This document shows, in pieces, positions 45,089-54,508 of a DNA stretch of 64,000 bases. The position numbers and the translations under genes are program-made. Source of the DNA: Pseudomonas gingeri. Its GTDB lineage: Bacteria > Pseudomonadota > Gammaproteobacteria > Pseudomonadales > Pseudomonadaceae. Below the pieces are notes generated by a model. The model had not been told where the DNA came from. It saw only the letters and a program-made list of their open reading frames with translations, and searched no databases. The number at the start of each line of letters is the position of its first letter. Within the stretch, counting starts at the first letter, position 1. The DNA is taken from NCBI RefSeq assembly GCF_013385425.1, contig NZ_JACAQA010000013.1:39456-103455 (forward strand). Direction: 5' to 3'.

Positions 45089-46330
45089 ATGCACGATCGT
45101 ACCCTGCCCGCTCTGAAAACAATGACTCATGGCCTGTTGCTGCTGGTCCTTGGCATGGACGCAGCTCACGCCGCCGCAGGCAACTGCTCGCAATTGGCCA
45201 GTTTGCCCAGCGTGTTCGAGGTCGGCCAGGGACTTCAGGATGAACTGCGCATGCCGGTCGCGATTACCCAACTGGCAGTGGGCGACCCGAAAATTGCCGA
45301 CGTGCAAACCAGCGGCGGTAGTGCCTTTATCCTCACCGGCGTCACTCCGGGAACCACCAGCCTGATGGTCTGGACCAGCTGTTCGCCGACACCTCGCCAA
45401 AGCATGGTGTTCGTCAAGGGCAAGGCCACTTCGGCACTGACCAGCCTGTCGACGATGCCTTCCGAAGACCCGCTGCTGCCGAGCCAGGTGCAAACCGACA
45501 TTCGCTTCGTCGAAGTCAGTCGTACCAAATTGAAAGAGGCCAGCACGTCGATCTTCGGCAAAAGCGGCAACTTTCTGTTCGGCTCGCCGGGCACTGTGCC
45601 CGGGGTCACTGTGACCCCGGGCCGCATTGGTAGCCTGGCGCCAAACATCCCGCTGAATAACGGCACTTTCAATATCGGCTTTGGCGGCGGCAATGTGCTG
45701 GGGATGATCAATGCCCTGGAAGGCAGTGGCTTTGCCTACACCCTGGCACGGCCAAGCCTGGTGGCCCTCAGCGGCCAGAGTGCGAGTTTTCTTGCCGGTG
45801 GCGAAGTACCGATTCCGGTGCCCAGCTCAAGCAGCAACAACATCTCCATCGAGTACAAGGAGTTCGGTGTCCGCCTGACCCTGACCCCGACCATCATCGG
45901 AAAAAATCGCATTGCCCTGAAAGTGGCCCCCGAGGTGAGCGAGCTGGACTTCACCAACGCCGTGCAGATCGCCGGTACCGTGGTCCCGGCGCTGACCGTG
46001 CGACGTACCGACACCAGCATTTCCCTGGCCGACGGCGAAAGTTTCGTCATCAGCGGCCTGATCAGCACCAACAACAGCTCCCAGGTGAACAAGTTTCCCG
46101 GGTTGGGCGATATTCCGATTCTCGGCGCATTCTTCCGCAATAACACCATTAACCGTGAAGAGCGCGAACTGTTGATGATCGTCACCCCGCACCTGGTCCA
46201 GCCACTGGCCGCCAACGCGCAACTCCCATCGTTGCCCGGCGAGCAACTGCGCAACTACGACCCGAACTTCTACCGTATGTACTTCCTCGATAGCGGCGAC
46301 TTCGACAATCGCATGGGACTCTCGCAATGA
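45089..46330 (+). CDS. rcpA: RcpA / CpaC-type Tad pilus secretin
   Basis: A 413-residue outer-membrane secretin for Flp pili. The signal peptide (MHDRTLPALKTMTHGLLLLV, cleavage after AAHA) is followed by the pilus-assembly N-terminal domain (MPVAITQLAVGDPKIADVQ, then FILTGVTPGTTSLMVW). The C-terminal secretin core runs from about 190, with GGEVPIPVP, YKEFGVRLTLTPTI and the final FPGLGDIPILGAFFR-RE-ELLMIVTPHLV. The start at 45089 is chosen for the signal peptide and GAGG upstream; the open frame extends 56 codons further. Unusually, it is on the strand opposite to most of the tad genes, with tadD. Confidence 0.93.
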   Translation: MHDRTLPALKTMTHGLLLLVLGMDAAHAAAGNCSQLASLPSVFEVGQGLQDELRMPVAITQLAVGDPKIADVQTSGGSAFILTGVTPGTTSLMVWTSCSPTPRQSMVFVKGKATSALTSLSTMPSEDPLLPSQVQTDIRFVEVSRTKLKEASTSIFGKSGNFLFGSPGTVPGVTVTPGRIGSLAPNIPLNNGTFNIGFGGGNVLGMINALEGSGFAYTLARPSLVALSGQSASFLAGGEVPIPVPSSSSNNISIEYKEFGVRLTLTPTIIGKNRIALKVAPEVSELDFTNAVQIAGTVVPALTVRRTDTSISLADGESFVISGLISTNNSSQVNKFPGLGDIPILGAFFRNNTINREERELLMIVTPHLVQPLAANAQLPSLPGEQLRNYDPNFYRMYFLDSGDFDNRMGLSQ

Positions 46331-46440
46331 GCCCGAAACTGAACCCGAGCTGGCGTGCCATCACTCGTCACGCCAATGATCTTGAGCGTTTCTCCCCGGC
46401 CAGATTGGTTGCCATTGGCCAAGCGTTCACCCTGTTGTAG
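46327..46440 (+). CDS. 37-codon ORF coupled to rcpA by ATGA overlap
   Basis: ATG at 46327 overlaps the rcpA stop (ATGA) and opens 37 codons (MSPKLNPSWRAITRHANDLE, then FSPARLVAIGQAFTLL), ending 14 bases before the tadD start. The overlap suggests translational coupling, and the composition is protein-like and amphipathic. It could be a small pilus protein or the relic of a longer gene. Too short to assign. Confidence 0.4.
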   Translation: MSPKLNPSWRAITRHANDLERFSPARLVAIGQAFTLL

Positions 46441-46454
46441 CCGGAGGAGGCTCT

Positions 46455-47165
46455 ATGAAAGCGCTCGTAGCCATAGCGGCGACAGTGATGCTCGCAGGTT
46501 GTGCCAGCAATGGCCTGTCTTCAAGACCAAGTAGCTGCGCCAGTCCCAGCTCGGATCAGCAGTTGAGCCTGAACCTGGCCGACGACATGACCAACGATGG
46601 CCGGTTGTATGCCAGCCTGGCGAACCTGGAAGGACTGCCTGACAACCTGGTTCAGGTGCGCCTGCGCAAGGCACGAATACTGCGCCTGCTTGGGCGTAAC
46701 GACGCCGAACCGTTGTATCAGGGCCTGCTCGGCACTTGTCTGGCCGCTGAAGGCGAGCATGGCCTGGGCCAGTTGGCCGCGGCCAGGAACGATAACGCGG
46801 CCGCCATGGAGCACCTTGAGCGGGCGAAGAAGATGGCGCCCACCGACGAAAAAATCCGCAATGACCTGGGGGTGGTCTACCTCAATCAGCAACGGATCAA
46901 TGAAGCACGTTTCGAGTTTCTGACCGCCATGGAGCTCAAGCAGTCCGATTCACTGGCGGCACTGAATATGGTGACACTGCTGATCTATCAGGATAACTGG
47001 AAGCAGGCTGCCGAACTGGCGAACCGCGCCAACCTGAGCCCCAAGCAGGTCACCGACGCTCAAACTCGCGCAGCAAGACTCAAGACCCCAGGCAAGAAAG
47101 CGCTGGTTTCCGAGGGCAGTCGCACGGCCGAGGTAGTCGATGCCTCAACCAATGCGATCAAGTAG
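46455..47165 (+). CDS. tadD: TadD-type TPR pilotin lipoprotein
   Basis: A 236-residue lipoprotein with signal and lipobox MLAGC (Cys16 to be lipidated) and a TPR-like helical repeat region from about 100 to 205 (AAMEHLERAKKMAPTDEKIRNDLGVVYLNQQRINEARFEFLTAMEL). TadD is thought to help secretin assembly and targeting at the outer membrane, so cotranscription with rcpA is sensible. The ribosome site GGAGGAGG is excellent. It is followed after 18 bases by a DUF3613 gene. Confidence 0.92.
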   Translation: MKALVAIAATVMLAGCASNGLSSRPSSCASPSSDQQLSLNLADDMTNDGRLYASLANLEGLPDNLVQVRLRKARILRLLGRNDAEPLYQGLLGTCLAAEGEHGLGQLAAARNDNAAAMEHLERAKKMAPTDEKIRNDLGVVYLNQQRINEARFEFLTAMELKQSDSLAALNMVTLLIYQDNWKQAAELANRANLSPKQVTDAQTRAARLKTPGKKALVSEGSRTAEVVDASTNAIK

Positions 47166-47183
47166 GAAAAACGAGGAATCGAG

Positions 47184-47450
47184 ATGAATACCAAGAGGCT
47201 GTTGATAGTCTGCATGGCTTGCCTGTCCACGACCGCCTGGGCGATTGAGCCCGGCCCCTCTTCAGCACCGCAACAAGGCACTGAACAGTGGATGCAACTA
47301 CAGATTCGCGGTGTGGTGGCCTCGCCGCGACTGCAAAGCGTTTCGGCCACCGAACGTGATCTGGCCATGCAGCGCTGGCTCAATAGCTTCACCTATCCGA
47401 TTCCCGAGCATTTTGATCAAAAGGCATCGGGAAATATGAGCAGCAAATGA
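47184..47450 (+). CDS. DUF3613 exported protein of the tad locus
   Basis: An 88-residue protein with a Sec signal peptide (MNTKRLLIVCMACLSTTAWA) and a mature part of about 68 residues with the DUF3613-like core WMQLQIRG...ERDLAMQRWLNSFTYPIPEHFD. Members sit next to tad genes in Pseudomonas and relatives; role unknown, possibly periplasmic. It ends the plus-strand unit and converges on tadC with a 29-base gap; a small AGTCAC/GTGACT hairpin overlaps its stop. Confidence 0.75.
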   Translation: MNTKRLLIVCMACLSTTAWAIEPGPSSAPQQGTEQWMQLQIRGVVASPRLQSVSATERDLAMQRWLNSFTYPIPEHFDQKASGNMSSK

Positions 47451-47479
47451 GTCACCTCCGTGACTGAGTCGCGCTGACC

Positions 47480-48448
47480 TCACGGCATCCCGAAAGCGTT
47501 GAGCACCCCGATCATGGCCGGGCCGATCGCGATCAGGAAGAAACTCGGCCATAGACAGAAAATCAGCGGGAAGATCAGCTTGGTACCGATTTTCGCGCCC
47601 ATTTCTTCGGCGGCCTGCGTACGCCGATCGCGGAACTCATCGGCGTAGATACGCAGGGTATCGGCCACGCTGGTGCCGAAGCGGATGCTCTGCCCCAAGA
47701 GACTGACCAAGCCTTGCACATCTTCCAGCCCGGTACGCACGGCCAGTTGCTTCAGCGCCTCGGTACTGCTGATGCCGGCACGGATTTGCGCATTGACCAG
47801 GGCCAGCTCCTCGGCCAGTTCGACCTGACTGACCGACATCTCTTCAGCCACCCGTTCGATGGTCGTCGGCAAGGCCAGACCCGACTCCACGCAGACCACC
47901 ATCAGATCCAGCGCATCCGGAAAGGCCGCGCGCAGCCTGCCTTGTCGCAGCTGCTTGCGCTTGCTGACATACAGTCCAGGCAGCAACCAGCCGATGCCCG
48001 CTACCAGGATCAACAGCAACAGGCCCGGGGCCAGGGAAAGCCTGGGAATCAGTGGTAACACCAGCAGCGCAAGACCGACCAATACCAGCGGCAGCAGCAA
48101 GCGCACCGCCCAGTACATCTGCGCCGCCGAAGACGAACGGTATCCCGCGTGTATCAACAGCAACTGGGTTGCCGACGCCTGGGCGGCTTCGGTTGAACCA
48201 AAGCGCTGACCGACCCTTTCCAGCAACAGTTGCAGATTACCGGGGGCATCGGCTCCCACCGTGCTGCCGAAATGCCCGCGCTTGATCAGTGCAAGACGCC
48301 GCCGCATTGGATCCTGAAGCCCCAGGAACAATAACATCAGGGTAACCACCGCCAACACCGCACTCATACCGATCGCACTGACGAACAACAGGCGTGCCAG
48401 CGCCTCATTACTCGTCACCCGACTGAACAACCCGAGTAGATAGTCCAT
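47480..48448 (-). CDS. tadC: TadC inner-membrane pilus assembly protein
   Basis: A 322-residue GspF/TadC-type membrane protein with three or four hydrophobic helices (about 15-40, 115-165 and the C-terminal LIFPLIFCLWPSFFLIAIGPAMIG). The cytoplasmic T2SSF domain includes LRAAFPDALDLMVVCVESGLALPTTIERVAEE and DVQGLVSLLGQSIRFGTSVADTLR. With TadB it forms the platform for the TadA ATPase. The ATG at 48448 with GGAGG 8 bases upstream is preferred over a GTG three codons earlier. It is the last gene of the minus-strand block. Confidence 0.92.
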   Translation of the reverse strand: MDYLLGLFSRVTSNEALARLLFVSAIGMSAVLAVVTLMLLFLGLQDPMRRRLALIKRGHFGSTVGADAPGNLQLLLERVGQRFGSTEAAQASATQLLLIHAGYRSSSAAQMYWAVRLLLPLVLVGLALLVLPLIPRLSLAPGLLLLILVAGIGWLLPGLYVSKRKQLRQGRLRAAFPDALDLMVVCVESGLALPTTIERVAEEMSVSQVELAEELALVNAQIRAGISSTEALKQLAVRTGLEDVQGLVSLLGQSIRFGTSVADTLRIYADEFRDRRTQAAEEMGAKIGTKLIFPLIFCLWPSFFLIAIGPAMIGVLNAFGMP

Positions 48449-48477
48449 GACCCGCACCTCCGCGTAGCGAAAACCAC

Positions 48478-49464
48478 TTAAACCTGGATCCGGATGATTT
48501 TGCGGATCCAGAGAATCCCGACCAGCATTGCGCAGAATGCCCCGATGATCAGCTTATGGCCGAGGGGGTCATTGCTCAGTACCGGCAGGTAGCTGGGGGT
48601 CGTGACCAGGATCGCCGTTGCCAGTACAAAAGGAATGGACACCAGCACCCAGGCCGACATACGTCCTTCAGCCGACAAGGTCTTGACCTTGCGCTGAAAG
48701 CGGAAGCGCCCGCGGATCAGCCGACTCAAACGCTCCAGCACCTCGGTCAGATTGCCGCCGGTCTCGCGATGAATGAGGATCGACGTCACCAGCATCATCA
48801 CCGTCATGCTCGGCATACGTTCCAGCAGACCGAGCATGGCCCGGCGTACATCATTGCCATAGTTGATATCGGCGAAGGTCAGGCCAAACTCATGAGCCAC
48901 CGGCCCCTTGTGTTCTTCGGCAACCAAACGCAGGGTTTCGTTGAATGGATGACCGGCGCGCAGCGCCCGGCACATGGCATCCAGCGCATCCGGCAAGCCT
49001 TCTTCGAACGCCGCAAAGCGTTTGTTACGGTCGCGGAAGATTTTCAGCAGCGGCAGCCAGGCCAGCACCACGGCAACCGCCAGCGCCATCCACCAGGGTG
49101 AGGCCAGCAGCAAGACCAGCGCCGCGCCCCCGCCTCCCAAGGCGATCCCGAGCAATAGCAGCCGATAGGCCCGATAGTCATGTCCGGACTGCTCAATCAA
49201 CTGTGTCAGATTGGCCATGAGCGGCAGTTGCTCAAGCATGGCCTCCAGTGGCGACAAGCGGGTCAGGTATTTCTGCCGCAGCACGGTCTGCATATTCGGC
49301 AGGTTGTTGGCTTTCTCCAGCACGTGCAGGCGACCGCGAATGCGCTTGCGCATCTTGCCCGCCTCCCCGAACACCGGCACCGTCACGCCCTGGGCCAGGA
49401 GAAAGACGGCAATAAACACCATGCCGAGAAAGATCAGAATGAATTCACCCGAGATAGCGTTCAT
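48478..49464 (-). CDS. tadB: TadB inner-membrane pilus assembly protein
   Basis: A 328-residue protein with N-terminal and C-terminal membrane segments and a T2SSF domain (FEEGLPDALDAMCRALRAGHPFNETLRLVAEEHKGPVAHEFGLTFADINYGNDVRRAM...LLVTSILIHRETGGNLTEVLERLSRLIR). It is the paralogue and partner of TadC. Its ATG (49464) overlaps the tadA stop (ATGA), so translation is coupled to the ATPase. Confidence 0.93.
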   Translation of the reverse strand: MNAISGEFILIFLGMVFIAVFLLAQGVTVPVFGEAGKMRKRIRGRLHVLEKANNLPNMQTVLRQKYLTRLSPLEAMLEQLPLMANLTQLIEQSGHDYRAYRLLLLGIALGGGGAALVLLLASPWWMALAVAVVLAWLPLLKIFRDRNKRFAAFEEGLPDALDAMCRALRAGHPFNETLRLVAEEHKGPVAHEFGLTFADINYGNDVRRAMLGLLERMPSMTVMMLVTSILIHRETGGNLTEVLERLSRLIRGRFRFQRKVKTLSAEGRMSAWVLVSIPFVLATAILVTTPSYLPVLSNDPLGHKLIIGAFCAMLVGILWIRKIIRIQV

Positions 49465-50903
49465 GACTGCCGTCCCTCCATCCATTCAGGCCTGAACAGG
49501 GCGAGCGGCAACTCGATGCCACGCTTGGCCAGCACGTCGCGAAAGGCCGGAATCATGCCGCTGGGCCGATACTCGCCGAGCACTTCGCCCTGTTCGCCCA
49601 TGCCACTGCGGGCAAAGGAAAAAATTTCGGTCATGGTGATGATCTCGCCTTCCATGCCGTTGACCTCCTGCACGCTGACCAGGCGCCGTTTGCCATCCTC
49701 CTGACGCTCCAGCTGGATCACCACATCGATGGCCGATGCAATCTGCTGACGCATGGCCTTGATCGGGAAAGTCGCCCCGGTCATCGACACCATGTTCTCG
49801 ATTCGCCCCAATGCATCGCGCGCGGTATTGGCGTGGATCGTGGTCAACGAGCCGTCGTGGCCGGTGTTCATCGCCGTCAGCATGTCCAGCGCCTCGGCGC
49901 CACGCACTTCGCCGATCACAATGCGGTCCGGGCGCATCCGCAGACTGTTGCGCACCAATTCGCGCTGGCTCACCTCGCCACGCCCCTCGATATTCGAAGG
50001 ACGGGTTTCCAGACGCACTACATGCGGCTGCTGCAGTTGCAACTCGGCCGAGTCTTCAATGGTGACGATCCGCTCGTTTTGCGGAATAAAACTGGACAGC
50101 ACATTGAGCATGGTGGTCTTGCCGCTGCCGGTACCACCGGAGATCAAGACGTTCAAACGTCCACGCACAATCGCCTTGAGCAGCAAAGCAATGCCCGGGG
50201 TCAAGGTCCCGACCTGGATCAGGCTGTCGGTGTTGAGCAGGTCCACGGCAAAGCGGCGAATCGACATGCTCGGGCCGTCGATGGCCAATGGCGGGATAAT
50301 CGCGTTGACCCGCGAACCATCCTTGAGCCGCGCATCCACCAAAGGCGAAGACTCGTCGATACGCCGCCCCAGGCTGGAAACGATACGGTCGATGATGTTC
50401 AGCAAATGCTGATCGTCGCGAAAGCGCACATCGGTCCGCTGCAACTTGCCGAAGCGCTCGACATAGACCGAGGCATGGCCGTTGACCAGGATATCGGACA
50501 CGCTTTGATCCGCCAGCAACGGTTCCAACGGGCCAAGACCGAGCACCTCGTCGGTAATCTGCTTGATGATCAACTGGCGGCTGACCGAACTGACCGGTGC
50601 TGAATGCTCATCCAGCAGACGCTGGCAAATATCACGAATCTGCCGGGTCGCTTCGGCCTGCTCAAGCGAGTCGAGCAAGGACAGGTCCATGACTTTAAGC
50701 AATTGCTGATAGATCTTTTCCCGCCACTCGGCCTCCACCGGAGTGACCTGGCTCTTGGTCTCATAAAGAATGTCCGGCGCTGCACGCTCCCACGCCATCA
50801 ACTCCTCGGCAGGATCCGGCAGGTCATCGCCCTGCTGACCCAGCAACGATACGGCGGGTTTGCCGGACTGTTTGCGCAAGCGGTTACGAAAGTCGCTGAT
50901 CAT
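49461..50903 (-). CDS. tadA: TadA / CpaF-type pilus secretion ATPase
   Basis: A 480-residue hexameric ATPase driving Flp extrusion. The CpaF N-terminal region runs to about 130, then LGPLEPLLADQSVSDILVNG. Walker A GGTGSGKTT is at about 256-264, the Asp-box-like RIVTIEDSAELQLQQPHVVRLETR follows, then Walker B RPDRIVIGEVRGAEALDMLTAMNTGHDGSLTTIHAN. The length is normal and it is complete. It lies 3 bases after tadZ and overlaps tadB. Confidence 0.95.
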   Translation of the reverse strand: MISDFRNRLRKQSGKPAVSLLGQQGDDLPDPAEELMAWERAAPDILYETKSQVTPVEAEWREKIYQQLLKVMDLSLLDSLEQAEATRQIRDICQRLLDEHSAPVSSVSRQLIIKQITDEVLGLGPLEPLLADQSVSDILVNGHASVYVERFGKLQRTDVRFRDDQHLLNIIDRIVSSLGRRIDESSPLVDARLKDGSRVNAIIPPLAIDGPSMSIRRFAVDLLNTDSLIQVGTLTPGIALLLKAIVRGRLNVLISGGTGSGKTTMLNVLSSFIPQNERIVTIEDSAELQLQQPHVVRLETRPSNIEGRGEVSQRELVRNSLRMRPDRIVIGEVRGAEALDMLTAMNTGHDGSLTTIHANTARDALGRIENMVSMTGATFPIKAMRQQIASAIDVVIQLERQEDGKRRLVSVQEVNGMEGEIITMTEIFSFARSGMGEQGEVLGEYRPSGMIPAFRDVLAKRGIELPLALFRPEWMEGRQS

Positions 50904-50906
50904 GGG

Positions 50907-52127
50907 TTATCCCCTGAAAAAACGGTTGAAGACGCGTTTGAACACGCTTTTGTCCCCGGTCATCCGGTTACCGGCCAACTGCTCGGTCATCTCGCGCATG
51001 GCGACGGTGATTGCAGCCCGCGGCGCTTGTAGCCCCAACGGCACACCTGAGTTCTGGCTCTGGCTGACCAGATTGAAGTCGTTGGGCAAATGCAGCAGAT
51101 TCGCGCAACGCAGCGCCTCGCCGATATCCTTGAGACTGATCGCTGCCGCTTTGTCATAGCGATTGACCACCACCTGCAATTGATCGCCGCGCACGCCGAG
51201 GTCTTCGCGAAGAATCCGCAACAGGGAGCTGGCATCACGAAGATGGCTGACGCTCTGTTGCACCACGACATAGACCCGATCCGCCTGCTCCAGCACGGAG
51301 CTGGTCAGGTGGTCGATCTGTCGCGGCAGGTCGACCACCACCCAGTCATAGCTTGAGCGGGCCAACTGCAACAAGGTATCGAGTTGTTCGGACTGGGCAT
51401 CCTGCGGCAGGTACAGCTCGCCGGCCCGGCCACCAAGCACATGCAAGGTCGGGCTGAAGTGGCTGCAAAATCCGCGCAATGCGACCCCGTCCATCTCCTC
51501 GACCTGCTGCAATACCTCCAGATGGCTATGCGACTGCGCCACATCCAGGTAATGCGTCACGCTGCCAAATTGCAGATCCATATCCAGCAACAGGGTATTG
51601 CCGCCCTTGACGCTGAGCTGATGGGCCAGATTGCAAGCCAGCAAGGTAGCGCCGGAGCCGCCCTTGGCGCTCATCACGGCGATCAGTTTGCCTTCGACCC
51701 CACTGCTGACCCGGACCTCCACGACCAGACGATTCAAGGCGGCCACCAATTCCGTCTCGGCAATCGGCTCCGGCAAGACATCACGAGCGCCGGCCTGCAT
51801 TGCCAGGCGCATACCCTCCTGATCACTCAGCGAGCCGCACACCAACAGCGGCGGACGCTCATGGGCCGGACGCTGGAGCAGTGCCGCCAGTTCCTCGCGC
51901 CACAGGTGGCTGACGCGTACCAACAACAGATCGGGCATCCGCTCCAGACCATAGAGCGGGTCGACATGCCCATTGCTCACCAGGCGAGTGCTCACTTCCA
52001 GGCTCGCTACGCGCTGGCAAACGCTTTGCAGATCACGCAACGCCGTGGCATCACGGCTGCTGATCAGCAATCGCAGCCCGGGTTTGCCGGTCGCGAGGGT
52101 TAACGGAGTTTCCTTTGTATTCAGCAT
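50907..52127 (-). CDS. tadZ: TadZ / CpaE-type localisation ATPase
   Basis: A 406-residue protein of the CpaE/TadZ type: an atypical receiver domain at about 18-130 (no clear phosphorylatable Asp at LLLVRVSHL), then a ParA/MinD-like ATPase from about 140 with deviant Walker A SAKGGSGATLLACNLA, LLDMDLQFGSVTHYLD and DWVVVDLPRQIDHLTSSVLEQADRV. It positions the pilus machine at the pole. The start at 52127 overlaps the tadF stop; the longer open frame upstream reads tadF sequence and is not real. Confidence 0.92.
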   Translation of the reverse strand: MLNTKETPLTLATGKPGLRLLISSRDATALRDLQSVCQRVASLEVSTRLVSNGHVDPLYGLERMPDLLLVRVSHLWREELAALLQRPAHERPPLLVCGSLSDQEGMRLAMQAGARDVLPEPIAETELVAALNRLVVEVRVSSGVEGKLIAVMSAKGGSGATLLACNLAHQLSVKGGNTLLLDMDLQFGSVTHYLDVAQSHSHLEVLQQVEEMDGVALRGFCSHFSPTLHVLGGRAGELYLPQDAQSEQLDTLLQLARSSYDWVVVDLPRQIDHLTSSVLEQADRVYVVVQQSVSHLRDASSLLRILREDLGVRGDQLQVVVNRYDKAAAISLKDIGEALRCANLLHLPNDFNLVSQSQNSGVPLGLQAPRAAITVAMREMTEQLAGNRMTGDKSVFKRVFNRFFRG

Positions 52128-52615
52128 GGAGTGACCTCCCCTGATTCGGAATGATGTCCAAGGGCTTCGCGTGGCAAGGTCGCCCTGAAGGTGGGCAAGG
52201 TAATAGGTACGCCAAACCCGGGAATGAATAAATTGAACACGTAGCCCTGCAGGCTCAGCTGGACATAACGGATGGCACGGAAGCCCGTGGAACTGGTGGT
52301 GTCGGTGGGGTTGGCCACCACGGCACCGTTGCTGTCCAGATAGGTCAGCGTCAGGTTGCCGGTGTTCAGATTGCTGATCAGCGGGCTCGAACCTGTGTTG
52401 CCCGCAGCGTTGAAGATCGCCCGCTGCAAGACGATCGGATCGCTGATATTGCACACCGCCGCCAGGCGCGCGCCGCGCCGTACGGATTCATCAAGGGCAT
52501 TCACGGTGAAGTACAGGCGGCCCATTTCCAGCACGCCAAACAACAGAATGAACACCAGCAAGCCGATGAAGGCGAACTCCACCACATACACCCCGCGCAT
52601 CTGTCTGCGATTCAT
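52121..52615 (-). CDS. TadF/TadE-like minor pseudopilin
   Basis: A 164-residue TadE-like protein: short basic N-terminus MNRRQMRG, then the membrane/pseudopilin helix VYVVEFAFIGLLVFILLFGVLEMGRLYF with the conserved Glu of VVEF (Glu12) and a beta-rich exported tail. It starts at the tadE-like stop (TGATG overlap) and ends inside the tadZ start. Whether it is TadF in the strict sense cannot be settled. Confidence 0.85.
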   Translation of the reverse strand: MNRRQMRGVYVVEFAFIGLLVFILLFGVLEMGRLYFTVNALDESVRRGARLAAVCNISDPIVLQRAIFNAAGNTGSSPLISNLNTGNLTLTYLDSNGAVVANPTDTTSSTGFRAIRYVQLSLQGYVFNLFIPGFGVPITLPTFRATLPREALGHHSESGEVTPC

Positions 52616-53094
52616 CACAGGACCCTCATGACAGTCGTGGCGACCAGCGGAATACTCAGCGCAATCGGCGTGGGAAACAGCCCTCTGATCGAGCCGGTAC
52701 AATTGCCTGCGCCGATCACCGGGCAGAAGGTATAGGTAATGGTGACCTGCACATGGTCGGTGCCCAGCACGGAGACCGCCACATTTGCGCTCGTCAACCC
52801 CGACACCACCGCTGTCCCGGTGCTGGCAGGCACACCATAGACCGCCACGTTTTTCGTCTGGGTCAGCAGCGTGCTGCTCAAGGCAACAGTACCGAGCGTC
52901 GAGTTCCAGGCCTGGCTGGCCACGTAACGGCCGGCATCGCGGCTGGCCTGTAACAGGGTGTTGTACTGAAACAGCATTCGGCCGAACTCACCGAGGGCCA
53001 GTAACAGCAGCAACAGCAACGGCAAGACCAGAGTGAATTCCACCAAGGCCACTCCTTGTTGGCCCCTTGGTTGTTTAAACGTGTGAGGTCCCAT
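52615..53094 (-). CDS. TadE-like minor pseudopilin
   Basis: A 159-residue TadE-family protein: GQQGVALVEFTLVLPLLLLLLLALGEFGRMLFQYNTLLQASRDAGRYVA is the classic TadE helix with ALVEF cleavage/recognition motif. The mature tail contains two cysteines close together (FCPVIGAGNCTG), probably disulphide bonded. It is cleaved by the TadV/FppA peptidase and needed for pilus formation. Next to the TadF-like and TadG-like genes. Confidence 0.88.
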   Translation of the reverse strand: MGPHTFKQPRGQQGVALVEFTLVLPLLLLLLLALGEFGRMLFQYNTLLQASRDAGRYVASQAWNSTLGTVALSSTLLTQTKNVAVYGVPASTGTAVVSGLTSANVAVSVLGTDHVQVTITYTFCPVIGAGNCTGSIRGLFPTPIALSIPLVATTVMRVL

Positions 53095-53102
53095 GACGCC
53101 CC

Positions 53103-54449
53103 CTACGAGTCGTTGCTCGGAGTGCTGCTGCCATTGATATAGGTTTTGTAGAGCTGAATGATCTGCGGGCCGGAATCACCCGAAGGATTGGGACCCGGCA
53201 CGTTATCGCCTTCGCACTCCTGGACGAACTGGCCGAAGATCTCCGAAGTACTTCCGCCGCTGGCGGCCGGCTGGACCACGAAATAACAGCCAAAACCCAG
53301 GACGGGAATCGAGGTGGCACCGTTGTTTTGCCCGGTGCAGTTGCCAATCACGACTTTCAGCATCCGTCGTTCGAAGACTCCACCGCTCTGGCACCCCGTG
53401 CCTGAACCGGCAACACACCCGGCGGAACTCGCCAGCCAGTCGTTGTAGCCCAGGAGCGCCGTACCACCAGCGGAGAGATTGCCATTACTCGACGTGACAG
53501 GCTGGCCCTTGTACTCCGCCCGTGGAGGTGTACTGGAGCTGTTCCAGGTGATCGCGGGCGTGCTGTAGCTGACGATCAGGTCTGGCGGATACTGCGCGGC
53601 ACTGATCCCTCCTCCGGAGTACTGACCGAAGCGGGTGTTCAATCCTTGGGACGTAGGGCCAACTTTGTTGCCTGGTGCGGTCGTGACATTTTGCCCAACG
53701 CTGCGACACACCAGGCCGCCTCCGGCCAGATCATCCCTGACCGTACTGCCACCCGAACCGAAATCGAGCAGTTGAAAGTTGCCTGGGCCAATCGCGGACG
53801 AAGAGCCAGAGCCCGTTTTCAAATCCTGCAAATCACCGAAGTGATAACCCCAGAACACCCCGGCGCTCGGGTTGTATTGGTTTGGGTCACCACAGACCAT
53901 CAGTGGTGCGAGATCACAGGGGCTGGTGGGGCTGGGTCCAGCGGTGGCCATCGCCGCCACCGCCTTGCTGCCCAGACCGCCAGCGCCGAATAACTGGGCG
54001 AATTTCCAGAAAAAACCGTTCAGGTGATAGTTCGCTACCGTTACCCGAACATAAGTGGCATTCGCCGGCCCCGGATAGGAGAACGGCCCGTAGACGCTGT
54101 TGGCCAGTTCGACCACCGCGAAGGTGCCGGCGCTGCCACCGATGGCCGTGGCCAGTTCGCTGTTGCCGGTGGCATTGGCATTCAACGTCAGCGTATTCAG
54201 CGCGGCAGTGCGCGTGGTGCTGGCGATCCCGATACCCCCGGTGACCTGGCTCAGGGTTTTGGCGCCACTCAGGGCCGCGGCGTCCACCGCATTTTGCAGG
54301 CGGGTCTTGTTCAGCAGCAGGTGGCCGCCGTCCAGCGCCAATGCAGCCATGATGCCGATCGCCGCCAACGCGATCACCATCAGTACGGTCACCGATCCCC
54401 GCTGGCGCCTTGGCGTTACCGAAAACGGCTGTTGAATTCGAGGACACAT
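53103..54449 (-). CDS. TadG-like pilus assembly protein (Tad domain plus large exported region)
   Basis: A protein of about 448 residues. An N-terminal Tad-type membrane helix (RQRGSVTVLMVIALAAIGIMAALALDGGHLLLNKTRLQNAVDAAALSGA) is followed by roughly 380 exported residues, beta-rich, Gly/Ser/Thr-rich and with many cysteines (for example DLAPLMVCGDPN, GCVAGSGTGCQSGG). The second of two adjacent ATGs is chosen because GAGGG lies 7 bases upstream. TadG proteins anchor the pilus; the C-terminal von Willebrand-type motif was not seen. Confidence 0.82.
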   Translation of the reverse strand: MCPRIQQPFSVTPRRQRGSVTVLMVIALAAIGIMAALALDGGHLLLNKTRLQNAVDAAALSGAKTLSQVTGGIGIASTTRTAALNTLTLNANATGNSELATAIGGSAGTFAVVELANSVYGPFSYPGPANATYVRVTVANYHLNGFFWKFAQLFGAGGLGSKAVAAMATAGPSPTSPCDLAPLMVCGDPNQYNPSAGVFWGYHFGDLQDLKTGSGSSSAIGPGNFQLLDFGSGGSTVRDDLAGGGLVCRSVGQNVTTAPGNKVGPTSQGLNTRFGQYSGGGISAAQYPPDLIVSYSTPAITWNSSSTPPRAEYKGQPVTSSNGNLSAGGTALLGYNDWLASSAGCVAGSGTGCQSGGVFERRMLKVVIGNCTGQNNGATSIPVLGFGCYFVVQPAASGGSTSEIFGQFVQECEGDNVPGPNPSGDSGPQIIQLYKTYINGSSTPSNDS

Positions 54450-54508
54450 CATAAATCCCTCACCTGCCGATAACATCGCCTGGCTGTCCAGGCACCTATT
54501 GCGTCCTG

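Noticed and set aside
52128..52454. N-terminal extension of tadZ
   Set aside because: It reads the tadF-like gene in another frame; the sequence is Gln/His-rich and unrelated to TadZ.
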